From NCBI RefSeq assembly GCF_934190775.1, contig NZ_CAKPTG010000003.1, positions 124,001-188,000 on the forward strand: a DNA stretch of 64,000 bases. Reading direction: 5' to 3'. Under the pieces are notes generated by a model, which was not told the origin of the DNA, ran no database searches, and saw only the letters and a list, made by a program, of their open reading frames with translations. Position numbers and translations under genes: made by a program. This document shows positions 8,363-17,599 of the stretch, piece by piece. Origin of the DNA: an uncultured Phascolarctobacterium sp. Lineage in GTDB: Bacteria; Bacillota; Negativicutes; Acidaminococcales; Acidaminococcaceae. How positions within the stretch are numbered: the stretch's first letter is position 1; every line of letters begins with the position of its first letter.

Positions 8363-9142
8363 ATGAAGCAGAGTGAGAGGCGAATTTTCCTCATTAAATC
8401 GCTTTTACAGGAAAGAACGGAATATAGGGATATAAGCATATCGTCAGATATCGAGCAGCAAAAGCAGCTGCTGCGGGCACTGATGAATGTTCGCGCTCCG
8501 CAGCAGATTGGTACGGAGTTTTTGCGTATACAGGATGAATATCTGCAGTACGAAATTGCGGCTAAGGGCATTACGGATGTTGCCGAACTTACGTCTGTTC
8601 AGCAAGGAATATACCTTTGGCAAGGAGATATTACTACTCTGAAATGTGATGCTGTTGTGAACGCTGCCAACAGCGGTATGACGGGCTGTTATATTCCCAA
8701 CCATCGCTGCATTGACAACGCAATTCATACCTTCGCCGGCATGCAGCTGCGCCTTATATGCGAGAATTTGATGGAGCAGCAAGGCTGCCCTGAACCTGCA
8801 GGAGGTGCTAAAATTACGCCGGCTTTTAATCTTCCAAGCAGGTATGTATTGCATACCGTAGGTCCTGTTATCAGCGGCAAGGTAAAAAAGCACGAGCGAG
8901 AACTGCTTGCATCATGCTACCGCTCTTGCCTGGCGCTGGCGGCGGAGAATAAATTAGAAAGTGTTGCATTCTGCTGTATTTCTACAGGTGAATTCCATTT
9001 TCCCAATGAGTTGGCGGCAGAGATTGCCGTGCAGAGTGTTAAGGAGTTTTTTAGGCTACAAACGGGCGTAAAGAAAGTGATATTCAATGTTTTCAAAGAT
9101 TTGGACAAAAACATTTACCAAAAATTACTCGGAGCAAATTAA
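8363..9142 (+). CDS. Zinc-containing macrodomain protein-ADP-ribose hydrolase
   Basis: This 259-aa enzyme has an N-terminal helical extension (1-70) and a macrodomain (about 75-255) with LWQGDITTLKCDAVVNAANS, GMTGCYIPNHRCIDNAIH and VLHTVGPV. The Cys/His/Cys in the GCYxPxHxCID segment is the mark of the zinc macrodomains found beside class-M sirtuins. It should remove ADP-ribose from protein. The start at 8363, just after the preceding stop, is chosen over the overlapping 8315. The gene overlaps the sirtuin that follows by 56 bases, indicating coupled expression. Confidence 0.93.
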   Translation: MKQSERRIFLIKSLLQERTEYRDISISSDIEQQKQLLRALMNVRAPQQIGTEFLRIQDEYLQYEIAAKGITDVAELTSVQQGIYLWQGDITTLKCDAVVNAANSGMTGCYIPNHRCIDNAIHTFAGMQLRLICENLMEQQGCPEPAGGAKITPAFNLPSRYVLHTVGPVISGKVKKHERELLASCYRSCLALAAENKLESVAFCCISTGEFHFPNELAAEIAVQSVKEFFRLQTGVKKVIFNVFKDLDKNIYQKLLGAN

Positions 9143-9983
9143 GCGTTTGCATGCTGCACTGCAGGAATGCGAGGCTGTTGTTATCGGTGCAGGATCCGGC
9201 TTGTCGACAGCGGCTGGGTATACCTACACAGGGGAGCGGTTTCAAAAGTTTTTTGCAGATTTTGCGGAGAAATATGGCATTCGTGACATGTACTCCGGTG
9301 GCTTTTATCCGTTTCCTACGCAGGAAGAGTTTTGGGGTTATTGGAGCCGTTATATTTTTATCAACCGTTATATGAATGCACCGAAGCCTGTTTATGAAAA
9401 GCTTTTGCGCCTGGTGGCAGATAAGGATTACTTTGTCATCACAACTAATGTAGACCATTGCTTTCAGAAAGCTGGCTTTGCTAAAAAGCGGCTTTTCTAT
9501 ATGCAGGGAGATTATGGCTTGTTTCAGTGCAGTGAGCCATGCTGCCGGAAAACGTATGATAATGAAATCAGCATTCGGAAAATGCTGGAAGAGCAGAAGG
9601 ATATGCGAATTTCTGCTGAGCTGATTCCGTATTGCCCTATCTGTGGCAAGCCTATGACGATGAACCTGCACTGCGATGCTACCTTTGTGCAGGATGATGG
9701 CTGGTATCGTGCGTCGCAGCGGTACAAGGAGTTCCTTGAGCAGCATAAGGGCTTGAGGGTGCTGTTTCTGGAACTTGGCGTTGGGATGAACACGCCGGCG
9801 ATTATAAAATTTCCTTTCTGGCATTTGGCAAATGAGTGGGAAAATGGCGCTTATGCCTGCATCAATCTAGGCGAAGCCTATGCGCCGGAAGAAATAGAGG
9901 CAAAATCAATTTGCATTAACGAGGATATAGGGGGAGTTTTACAGAAGATTATTGATAGATGTTCTGTGCAGGACATTTCTTAA
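9087..9983 (+). CDS. Class-M sirtuin (SirTM), protein ADP-ribosyltransferase
   Basis: A 298-aa SIR2-fold protein: NAD site GAGSGLSTAAGYTYTGERF (about 34-52), TNVDHCF (about 112-118), and QGDYG where ordinary sirtuins have the catalytic histidine. A zinc site is formed by CSEPCC and CPICGKPM. The HxG-to-Q change, the Tyr-rich N-terminus and pairing with a zinc macrodomain define SirTM, which adds ADP-ribose to proteins. In classical loci the target is a lipoylated GcvH-like carrier with a lipoate ligase; neither is in this window. ATG 9087 lies inside the macrodomain gene; no better start is seen. A terminator follows at 10044. Confidence 0.9.
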   Translation: MFSKIWTKTFTKNYSEQIKRLHAALQECEAVVIGAGSGLSTAAGYTYTGERFQKFFADFAEKYGIRDMYSGGFYPFPTQEEFWGYWSRYIFINRYMNAPKPVYEKLLRLVADKDYFVITTNVDHCFQKAGFAKKRLFYMQGDYGLFQCSEPCCRKTYDNEISIRKMLEEQKDMRISAELIPYCPICGKPMTMNLHCDATFVQDDGWYRASQRYKEFLEQHKGLRVLFLELGVGMNTPAIIKFPFWHLANEWENGAYACINLGEAYAPEEIEAKSICINEDIGGVLQKIIDRCSVQDIS

Positions 9984-10043
9984 TATCCCCAATCAACAAG
10001 CTATAAATTTTTAGGCATTTATAACCATAATTCATAGCATCGC

Positions 10044-10087
10044 AAAAAGGCTGACGCTTCGCATTTATGCAAGGCGTCAGCCTTTTT
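10044..10087. terminator. Bidirectional terminator, copy 2 of a repeated hairpin
   Basis: AAAAAGGCTGACGC / GCGTCAGCCTTTTT is nearly identical in stem and loop to the hairpin at 6622-6666. It lies between the convergent sirtuin and ktrA genes and bounds the 6.6-10.0 kb block on its right side. Confidence 0.9.
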
Positions 10088-10131
10088 ACTGCCGTAAATA
10101 TTTCGTGCTTAAGAAATTTTGCGTAGCCTGT

Positions 10132-10779
10132 TCATATACGGAAACACTTTTGCAGTGCTGTATACTCACCTAATGCTAACATGGTTATATCCTCGGATAA
10201 TATGGTGTCCGGTGTTATTGAAACATCGGTTTTTCCCAAACGTTTTATGCCAAGAATATTGATGCCAAACTTTTTGCGGACATCCAACATACCGATGCTT
10301 TTACCAACCCATGCTTTGGGCACCTCTACTTCAAAAATAGCGTGCTGCTTGTCAATTTCAATATAATCGAAAATATGGTCTGCAGTGTAGCGTTTGGCTG
10401 CCCATATAGCCATCTGTTTTTCAGGATAGACTACATTGTCTGCACCGTTACGAAGCAGAAACTTTGCCTGAACATCGCGTTCAGCACGAGATACTACACA
10501 TTTTGCTCCCAGTTCTTTCAAAAGCGAAGTAGTTTCCAGCGAGTTTTGAAAATTACCGCTGATAGTTACGAAGCAAACATCAAAATTTCTGATGCCAAGA
10601 GCACGTAAAAACTCTGCATTGGTACTGTCACCGATTTGTGCTTTGGTGACAAACGGCAGGACATCGTTAATTCTTTCCTCGTCAGTATCAACAGCCATGA
10701 CCTGATGCCCCAATTGTGAAAGCTGCATAGCGATATGTCGTCCGAAATGACCTGCTCCGATCAGTAAAATATTTTTCAT
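10132..10779 (-). CDS. ktrA: Potassium uptake gating subunit KtrA
   Basis: A 215-aa RCK protein: an N-terminal Rossmann domain with GAGHFGRHIA (about 7-16) and the acidic end of beta-2 (VDTDEER), then a C-terminal RCK_C domain (about 135-215). It forms a cytosolic ring that binds nucleotides and gates KtrB. It lies downstream of ktrB on the same strand with about 20 bases between, consistent with one ktrBA transcript. Confidence 0.93.
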   Translation of the reverse strand: MKNILLIGAGHFGRHIAMQLSQLGHQVMAVDTDEERINDVLPFVTKAQIGDSTNAEFLRALGIRNFDVCFVTISGNFQNSLETTSLLKELGAKCVVSRAERDVQAKFLLRNGADNVVYPEKQMAIWAAKRYTADHIFDYIEIDKQHAIFEVEVPKAWVGKSIGMLDVRKKFGINILGIKRLGKTDVSITPDTILSEDITMLALGEYTALQKCFRI

Positions 10780-10799
10780 AGGATATCAACTCCTTTTGT

Positions 10800-12140
10800 T
10801 TAGCCAATTGTGATTTTTTCCAGCGGCAGCTTTGTATTAACTGTTCTTTTGCCGGATAATGCTGCATACATGAGCGTAAGACTGCCTACTCTGCCAAGAT
10901 ACATAAGTAGAATCAGTATCAGATGCGAGGGTATATGCAGCAGCGGTGTAATTCCCAGGGTCAGCCCGACTGTTCCCAACGCTGATGCTGTTTCATATAA
11001 GCAGGATGACAGTGGCAGGTTTTCATAGGCACTGATAAAAACTCCTCCCCAAAAAAATAGTGCAATATACATGGTGAGGATAGTAGAAGCAAGCTTGATG
11101 GCATTGTAATCGACTCTGCGCTCAAAAAAATGGGCACTGTCTTGCTGGCGATAGGTCGCAACAATGTTGGCAAGCAGGACGGCAAAGGTTGTTGTTTTCA
11201 TACCGCCGGCCGTTGATCCCGGTGAACCGCCAATCAGCATCAAAAGAATCATAATGCCTTGCGACGAGCTGGACATAGCAGATAAATTTATTGTATTGAA
11301 GCCGGCTGTTCTTGTTGTGACTGACTGGAAGAGAGCTGCCTGAAGACGCGCTTCAATAGGAAGGGCAGCAAAATCAGCAAAGAAGAAAAAAATTGCCGGT
11401 AAGATAATCAGAATTAATGTAAAGATGAGAATTACTTTACTTTGCATTCGGTAGCGCCGGAACTGCAGCTTGTTTTCGTAAATGTCCTCCCAAGTCAAAA
11501 AGCCGATACCGCCAATTATGATAAGCAGCATAATCGTTATATTTATTATAGGATTCTGCGCGTAACCGGTAAGGGAGGGGTAGAGGTTCTCAGCGGTTCC
11601 CAAAATATCGAAGCCTGCATTGCAAAAGGCGGAGATAGAGTGAAAAACTGCCATCCAAATACCGTGCCAGCCATAGTCGCGGCAGAACACCGGCAGCATA
11701 ACAAGTGCGCCAATCAGTTCAATCAGAAATGTTCCCCACAGGATAAACTTCGTAAGCCGGACGATACCGCCTACATTTGGCGCTGATATTGCGTCCTGCA
11801 TGGTGGTGCGCTGCATCAAAGAAATTCTTCGTCTGGACAGGAGTGCAAATGATGCCGCTACTGTTACAACACCAAGACCGCCAATCTGTATTAGCGTCAG
11901 AATGATTGTCTGACCAAAGGCCGACCAATAGCTGCCAGTATCATGTATTACAAGACCTGTTACACAAACTGCGGAGGTTGCGGTAAAAAGCGCTTCGTTA
12001 AACGGCGTTGTGCAGCCTTCCTGCGTAGAAATTGGCAGCATCAGCAGTAATGCACCCAGCAGGATGACTCCTGCAAAACCTAATATGATAATTTGAAAAG
12101 AAGAAAGCTGAAATCTTCTACCGATTATTTCTTCTGACAT
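10800..12140 (-). CDS. ktrB: Potassium channel-like transporter KtrB/TrkH
   Basis: A 446-aa membrane protein with the four M1-P-M2 repeats of the Trk/Ktr/HKT superfamily. The four filter segments are visible as SAVCVTGL, ISAFCNAGFD, VTTRTAGFNT and ASALGTVGLT. It should move K+ (with Na+ in some Ktr systems) across the inner membrane. It forms an operon with ktrA and faces away from the KdpD/KdpE-like genes at 12329, which may regulate it. Confidence 0.94.
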   Translation of the reverse strand: MSEEIIGRRFQLSSFQIIILGFAGVILLGALLLMLPISTQEGCTTPFNEALFTATSAVCVTGLVIHDTGSYWSAFGQTIILTLIQIGGLGVVTVAASFALLSRRRISLMQRTTMQDAISAPNVGGIVRLTKFILWGTFLIELIGALVMLPVFCRDYGWHGIWMAVFHSISAFCNAGFDILGTAENLYPSLTGYAQNPIINITIMLLIIIGGIGFLTWEDIYENKLQFRRYRMQSKVILIFTLILIILPAIFFFFADFAALPIEARLQAALFQSVTTRTAGFNTINLSAMSSSSQGIMILLMLIGGSPGSTAGGMKTTTFAVLLANIVATYRQQDSAHFFERRVDYNAIKLASTILTMYIALFFWGGVFISAYENLPLSSCLYETASALGTVGLTLGITPLLHIPSHLILILLMYLGRVGSLTLMYAALSGKRTVNTKLPLEKITIG

Positions 12141-12269
12141 AATTACACCTTCTTGTTCATCAAGTGATGTGTTTATTGAGCGTTGCTTTGCTTGTTTCTA
12201 TCATAGCATTTCTGTGGTGTAGATTTGGTAAAGAAACGGGGATGGAGTAATATTATCCGATGCTGCACC

Positions 12270-12298
12270 TTGAAGCGCTTTGGCTCGTGAAGTATAAT
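12270..12298 (+). promoter_or_regulatory. Sigma-70-type promoter for the sensor kinase
   Basis: TTGAAG (12270-12275) and TATAAT (12293-12298) are 17 bases apart. The ATG at 12329 lies about 30 bases downstream with an AGGAG-type site between. Confidence 0.7.
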
Positions 12299-12328
12299 GG
12301 GTTTGTAAAAATAATTAGGAGAAGCATT

Positions 12329-13387
12329 ATGAAGCATCAACAACGAAAAGAAGATATTTTATTTTCTGCCTGTGTCTTTTTCGGCGCTTTTGCCATTAAT
12401 CTTCTGATTCGGAAGCTCTTTACAACGCAAACGCTGGTTCCTATGATTTTTGTATTCGGCGTATTTCTGATATCGCTGAAAACGCACGGGTATTGCTATG
12501 GTATTGTTTCGGCGGTCTTAAGCGTATTTGCCGTGAATTTTGCCTTTACTTATCCTTATTATACTTTAGATTTTTTCGTAGAAGAAAGCATCTTGTCCGC
12601 CATTATTATGCTGGTTGTTGCCGTTTCCACCAGTACGTTGAACAGTAGGATACGCGACCAGGAGAATTTGCGGGCAGAAAGCGAAAAGGAGAGGATGAGG
12701 GGCAATCTGCTGCGGGCAATCTCTCATGATTTGCGTACACCTCTTACATCAATATACGGTTCATCTTCTACGCTGATTTCCAAGAAGGATGCACTTTCGG
12801 AAGAACAGAAGCTAAAGCTGTTAGGAGAAATTCAAGAGGATAGCGAGTGGCTTATCCGCATGGTCGAAAACCTGCTGGCTGTTACAAGAATCGACGGTGC
12901 TAAGGTCAAGATTGTGAAAACGCCAATCGTTTTGGATGAACTGATTGACTCCGTTCTGATGAAATTCTCCAAAAAGCACCCGAATCAGAAGGTGATTACG
13001 CAGATACCGACCGACTTTGTGGATATTCCGATGGATTCTATCCTTATCGAGCAGGTGCTGCTGAACTTTTTGGAAAATGCTGTGTTTCATGCGAAAGGTA
13101 TGACAGAGCTGAAGCTATCGGTTTCTCTTGCAGGAGATAAGGCCATATTTGAAGTTGCCGACAACGGGTGTGGTATTCCGGAAGAGATTTTGAACAAGAT
13201 TTTTACCGGATGCTATAAAAAGTCTGCAGCACCGATAGACGGAACGCGTAGCAATATGGGCATTGGTATTTCGGTTTGTGCTGCTATTATTAAGGCGCAT
13301 GGCAGCGAGATTTTTGTGGAAAATCGGAAGGGCGGCGGTGCTCTATTCCGCTTTTCTTTGGCAAGAGGGTGTGACGATGAGCAATAA
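12329..13387 (+). CDS. KdpD-like (DUF4118) sensor histidine kinase
   Basis: A 352-aa kinase with a four-helix DUF4118 membrane unit (about 8-105), a short linker helix, HisKA with the phospho-acceptor motif ISHDLRTPLTS, and HATPase_c with ENAVFHA, DNGCGIP and GIGISVC. It corresponds to the C-terminal half of KdpD and lacks the N-terminal KdpD/Usp sensor. The start at 12329 follows aattaggag. It overlaps the response regulator gene by 11 bases. Divergence from ktrBA suggests a role in potassium or osmotic control. Confidence 0.92.
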   Translation: MKHQQRKEDILFSACVFFGAFAINLLIRKLFTTQTLVPMIFVFGVFLISLKTHGYCYGIVSAVLSVFAVNFAFTYPYYTLDFFVEESILSAIIMLVVAVSTSTLNSRIRDQENLRAESEKERMRGNLLRAISHDLRTPLTSIYGSSSTLISKKDALSEEQKLKLLGEIQEDSEWLIRMVENLLAVTRIDGAKVKIVKTPIVLDELIDSVLMKFSKKHPNQKVITQIPTDFVDIPMDSILIEQVLLNFLENAVFHAKGMTELKLSVSLAGDKAIFEVADNGCGIPEEILNKIFTGCYKKSAAPIDGTRSNMGIGISVCAAIIKAHGSEIFVENRKGGGALFRFSLARGCDDEQ

Positions 13388-14090
13388 TAAATTCAAAATT
13401 TTAATCGTAGAGGATGAAGCTAACATTCTAAGCTTTATTAAAGCAAATTTGGAAATAAGCGACTATCAGGTAATCTGTGCAGAAACCTGCGCGCTCGGCA
13501 TGATGATGTACGCTTCTTATCATCCGGACCTTATTGTTCTGGATCTCGGGTTGCCGGACCGTGATGGCTTGAGCCTAATTCAGGATGTTAGAGAGACGGA
13601 TACTGTTCCCATCATCGTCCTTTCTGCCCGTTCCGGCGAAATGGACAAGGTGGAAGCCTTAGACCTTGGTGCGAATGATTACATTACCAAGCCGTTTGGA
13701 ACTGAGGAGCTGATGGCTCGTATCCGCGCAGTTCTTCGCAGTCATCGGTACAGCGAAAAAAACGAGGGTAACCACGGCGGTAAATTTCAATTTCAAGATT
13801 TGATGATTGATTACGATAAAAGGCAGGTTTTTGTTGCTGGTGACGAAATCGACATGACACAGACGGAATATAATATTTTGACTTTCCTCTCCATTCATGC
13901 GGGAAAGGTGCTGACGTATTCTGCCATAATCCAGGCAGTATGGGGATATTCTGATTATGGGAGCGTCAAAAAGCTTCAGGTAAATATGAAAAACATCAGG
14001 AAGAAAATGGGTGTGACACCAGGAGAAAAACGCTATATCGTCAATGAGCTTGGTGTAGGCTATCGTATGCTGGCAGAAGATGAAGAATAA
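13377..14090 (+). CDS. KdpE/OmpR-type response regulator
   Basis: A 237-aa regulator with a receiver domain (LIVEDEAN acidic pocket, phospho-Asp in VLDLGLPDRDG, switch Lys in DYITKPFG) and an OmpR/PhoB winged helix (about 135-232) ending in NELGVGYRM. The ATG at 13377, inside the end of the kinase gene, is preferred over the long in-frame extension to 13263. It is the partner of the adjacent kinase. Confidence 0.94.
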   Translation: MSNNKFKILIVEDEANILSFIKANLEISDYQVICAETCALGMMMYASYHPDLIVLDLGLPDRDGLSLIQDVRETDTVPIIVLSARSGEMDKVEALDLGANDYITKPFGTEELMARIRAVLRSHRYSEKNEGNHGGKFQFQDLMIDYDKRQVFVAGDEIDMTQTEYNILTFLSIHAGKVLTYSAIIQAVWGYSDYGSVKKLQVNMKNIRKKMGVTPGEKRYIVNELGVGYRMLAEDEE

Positions 14091-14123
14091 GATCTGCTGG
14101 AAAGTGTACAGGGGGCTAATAAA

Positions 14124-15265
14124 ATGGATGATATAACAAAAAAGTTTTCAAGCATACTGGCAAAGTTGCTGCAGCTATAGGGAAGGCGACAGTTAAAGGT
14201 ACAATTTGGACTGCGGAGCAGGCTTGGAATCATAAAGAGGAAATAGCCGGTGGAGTGGTAGGCGGAGCAAAGGGCTTATATCATTTTGGACAAAATGTTT
14301 ATGGCCTTACTATCAACAAGAAGGATTTTGCCACGCTGTTGGGCACTCTGCGTGCACAAAGTAAAGAATACGTGCACCTTGCAGATGAAATTGGAAAAAG
14401 ATTTTCCAAGCGAGAAATACTGCTTGATTCTTTAGGGATAAGCGCAAGCTTTCTTCATAGCTATGCTTTTGTGGATAAGCTACCGGACGAGGTGTTGCGA
14501 GCATATGAGCTTGCTTATCCGCTAAAATCTCAGAGCGAAAGCCTGGAGGATATTATAGAAAACTATGATGATGCAGAGCTGGCAGGTATAGTCAACGGTA
14601 TAAAGGGTAAGCTGTTCGAGCTTCGCTATGTAGATTATCTGAATGACGGACATATTCCTGATGGCTATCAGGCTGTACTTGCAGAGAGTGCGATTAATCC
14701 GGGCTGGGATATAGCGGTACTTGGTGCTGATAGTAGTGTTGCTGAGGAAATACAGCTAAAGGCAACTGATTCTGTCAGCTATGTAAAAGCAGCGTTGGAA
14801 AGATATCCGGAAATCAATATTGTGACTACGGAGGAGGTCTATAACAGCTTAGCTATGCAGGAGCTTACGGATAATTTAGTAAACAGCGGCATTTCTAATG
14901 AGGAGCTGGAGCAGGTAGTCTATGAGGCACTGGAAAGCAATTCACTGGATATGGATTGGACCCTTCCGGTAATACCAATGCTGCTTATTGGTTATTCTGT
15001 TTATAAAAACGATAACCTTACATCGTTTCAAAAAGGCTCGGAATTCGCCGACAGATATGTGCAGTCATATATTGCGTATATAGCAGGCGGTGCAGCAGCA
15101 GTGGTTACCAATACTTGGGTGGTAGGTCTGCTTGCTTCGATAGGGACGAAGGTATTCTGCAAGTATGGAAAGAGCAAGGTCTTGAAACTGAGAAGATTAC
15201 AAGAGACTATTGCGACTAATGAGGCTATCTTGAAAAGAATGAGAAGAAAGCTGTATAGCTGTTAA
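14124..15265 (+). CDS. Membrane protein with PD-(D/E)XK-like domain, apparent frameshift
   Basis: The uninterrupted frame from GTG 14255 gives 336 aa. A better start is ATG 14124 behind aggggg, but its frame leaves the main frame at an A6 run (14138-14143). A -1 shift there joins MDDITK to VFKHTGKVAAAIGKATVKGTIW. The middle has GIKGKLFELRYVDYL, then GWDIAVLG, then EEIQLKAT, an E...D...QxK pattern like PD-(D/E)XK nucleases. Two or three hydrophobic segments follow (about residues 235-300 of the 336). No family is recognised. It may be a membrane-linked nuclease or effector. Confidence 0.65.
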
Positions 15266-15369
15266 TTGATTTTGCTTGGTACAATTCTCAGCTTTAGGTA
15301 TCATAATTCCTACTATTGTAGTATAATTAGATTAACGAAAGAAACTTTTTATATAAGGGTGGTGAAGTA

Positions 15370-16146
15370 ATGGAGACTTTCATGGGAATTCTTATTCCGT
15401 TTATCGGAACAACACTTGGTTCGGCGTGCGTGTTCTTTATGAAAAAATCGCTGAGTGATAAGGTGCAGCGCTCGCTTGCGGGCTTTGCTGCTGGTGTAAT
15501 GGTAGCAGCATCAATCTGGAGCCTGTTGATTCCTGCTATCGAGCAATCTGAAAGCATGGGAAGGTTATCCTTTCTGCCGGCGTTTATCGGCTTTTGGATT
15601 GGCATCTTATTTTTGCTCCTGCTTGACCACATGATTCCCCATCTGCATGTGGGAAGTGAGCAGACGGAAGGCCCCAAAAGCAATTTGAGCCGTACTGCGA
15701 TGATGGTTTTGGCAGTCACGCTGCACAACATACCTGAGGGAATGGCAGTCGGTGTAATATATGCCGGCTTTCTGGCGGGGAATACGCCAATTACGGCGGC
15801 AGGGGCGCTTGCCCTGTCCATCGGCATTGCTATTCAGAACTTCCCGGAAGGCGCAATTATCTCCATGCCGCTGCGTGCGGAGGGAGAAAGCAAGAGCAGA
15901 GCGTTTTGGGGCGGTGTGCTTTCCGGTGTAGTGGAACCAATCGGGGCAGTGCTGACGATACTTGCTGCCCAACTTGTAATACCGGTGCTGCCATATCTTT
16001 TGAGCTTTGCTGCCGGTGCGATGCTTTATGTTGTTGTGGAGGAGCTGATTCCTGAAATGTCACAGGGAGAGCATTCCAATATCGGTACAATCTTCTTTGC
16101 TGTAGGCTTCAGTGTGATGATGGTGCTGGATGTGGCGTTAGGGTAG
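15370..16146 (+). CDS. ZIP-family metal transporter
   Basis: A 258-aa inner-membrane protein with about eight helices and the two ZIP metal-site motifs HNIPEGMAVG (helix 4) and NFPEGAIISMP (helix 5). A short His-containing loop (DHMIPHLHVG) lies between helices 3 and 4. It should import zinc, iron or a related divalent metal. Start ATG 15370 follows agggtggtgaag. It is monocistronic, ending at the hairpin at 16209. Confidence 0.92.
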   Translation: METFMGILIPFIGTTLGSACVFFMKKSLSDKVQRSLAGFAAGVMVAASIWSLLIPAIEQSESMGRLSFLPAFIGFWIGILFLLLLDHMIPHLHVGSEQTEGPKSNLSRTAMMVLAVTLHNIPEGMAVGVIYAGFLAGNTPITAAGALALSIGIAIQNFPEGAIISMPLRAEGESKSRAFWGGVLSGVVEPIGAVLTILAAQLVIPVLPYLLSFAAGAMLYVVVEELIPEMSQGEHSNIGTIFFAVGFSVMMVLDVALG

Positions 16147-16208
16147 AGAATAATTTTAGTTGTTGCTTGCAAACGCTATCAAGGCGAGCCTGAAAGTTAT
16201 CTTGAAAC

Positions 16209-16306
16209 GAGAGGTTGCTGTGAAAAATAAAAACAGCATTAAGAAATTTGTCAATAAAAACAAGCTTCTTAATGCTGCACTTCACAGTAATCTCTTTTTA
16301 GTTTTT
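16209..16306. terminator. Long bidirectional terminator between convergent genes
   Basis: Outer arms gagaggttgctgtgaa / ttcacagtaatctcttttt (with G-T pairs) and perfect inner arms cagcattaagaa / ttcttaatgctg form a long stem followed by T-rich DNA. It separates the ZIP gene from the convergent membrane-protein gene, whose last bases it overlaps. Confidence 0.8.
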
Positions 16307-16966
16307 CTCTAAATAGGGCATGAACTGAAAATTTTTATCCAGGTATTGACCGGCATAGGCTACGCCTTTACCCATGGTAAAGGCTGCCAGGATAGTGCCG
16401 ATTCCCAGTCCGTCTACATGTCCCAGCAAGAAAAGTGTTAGTAGCGCGGTGATAGCCAGGCAGGTGACGTCAAAGGTGATTTTGATTTTGGCGTACTCAA
16501 TTTTTATAATGGAGCTCAGCTCACGCGGAAATAAATCCGTCGGGATAATAGGCAGGCCGCAACGGTTGGACAAAGCAATGCCGATGCAGATTAAAATATA
16601 GCTTACGATAAAATACAGCACGCGCCAGGAAAAAGCCTGCGGTAGCATGTTTATATACAGCTCAAACAAATCAAGGAATTGGCTGAACACAAAGCCTACA
16701 ACAAAGCTGAACATATAGGACGCAATAAATTTTTTGCGCAGATACATCAGGCTGGCGATAAGCAGTCCCTGGAAAATGTAGGTCCAGGTACCGAGTGTAA
16801 GCTTGGGAAAGGCTTCGCTGAAGGCAAAAGGAACGCTGCTGATGGCGCTGATGCCGGAACCGGAGTAAAGCATGAGCACAACGCTGAAGCTGTTGATGAT
16901 TACTGCAACCAAAAGTGCGAGTTCACCGCATAATGTCAGACGTGAATTTTTTTCGTTTAAAAGCAT
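16298..16966 (-). CDS. YczE/YitT-like (DUF6198) membrane protein
   Basis: A 222-aa protein with five or six hydrophobic helices, opening LTLCGELALLVAVIINSFSV and ending with the GLGIGTILAAFTMGKGVAYAG loop typical of the YczE/YitT/DUF6198 group. Its transport or sensing role is not known. It is read alone from the minus strand; the structured region 17083-17270 lies upstream of its start and could include its leader. Confidence 0.8.
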   Translation of the reverse strand: MLLNEKNSRLTLCGELALLVAVIINSFSVVLMLYSGSGISAISSVPFAFSEAFPKLTLGTWTYIFQGLLIASLMYLRKKFIASYMFSFVVGFVFSQFLDLFELYINMLPQAFSWRVLYFIVSYILICIGIALSNRCGLPIIPTDLFPRELSSIIKIEYAKIKITFDVTCLAITALLTLFLLGHVDGLGIGTILAAFTMGKGVAYAGQYLDKNFQFMPYLEKN

Positions 16967-17082
16967 TTTTTAACCCCTCTCGAAAACAATAAATATATCA
17001 AAAATGCATTTCCTATTATAGTACTAAATTTTGTGTTTGGCAATTTTGGGAAGAAGAAAGTTTTCTAAGATTATTATAAAAT

Positions 17083-17270
17083 AAAGGATGAGCTTCAAAC
17101 CGTGGCTACTCCCGTTTTTAACCGGAACTATGGCTTGCAAGCTCATCCTTTTATTAAGTGAATCCATAACACGGCAGGCGTCTGAAAAGACGTCGACTCC
17201 GCGAGGCCTTCACTCAATATACATTAAGAACCCCGCCATCCCAGAGACAGCTTCCCTGAAAGATGGCGGG
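17083..17270. ncRNA. Candidate structured RNA or leader region
   Basis: Three strong hairpins lie in a gene-free 699-base gap (16967-17665). These are AAAGGATGAGCTT / AAGCTCATCCTTTT (17083-17095 with 17139-17152), CGTCT-GAAA-AGACG with a GNRA loop (17179-17192), and CCCGCCATC / GATGGCGGG (17232-17240 with 17262-17270). On the minus strand they would form a leader of the DUF6198 gene; on the plus strand the first could be a terminator. I recognise no known riboswitch class. The strand is undecided. Confidence 0.4.
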
Positions 17271-17599
17271 ATAGGGAATACTTCGGAAGAAGAAATTCCT
17301 TTCGAATATAGTTTAGCAGGCAATTTTTTTGCTGTCAACGAGTTAAAGAGTAAAAAAGCATATGATTTCTTATAACTGTGCTTGGCATGCAAAAAGTTGT
17401 TGGCTGAAAAGTTTCTAGCTGAAGATGTTTTGAGGTTTATAACTTTTCATTTTTGATTCATGTGTTATGATTTATATAAGCATGATATAATTAATATAAT
17501 AAGGAAAAGAAACTGGAGATAGATAAAGGGATATTATAAGGAGTTGTCATAGCATATTGCCATTGCAGGAATGAGCTGCTTTCACTCAATGAATTTTAT

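Noticed and set aside
17088..17375. ORF of 95 aa in the intergenic region
   Set aside because: It runs through three hairpins, has no RBS and looks like no protein; RNA structure explains the region better.
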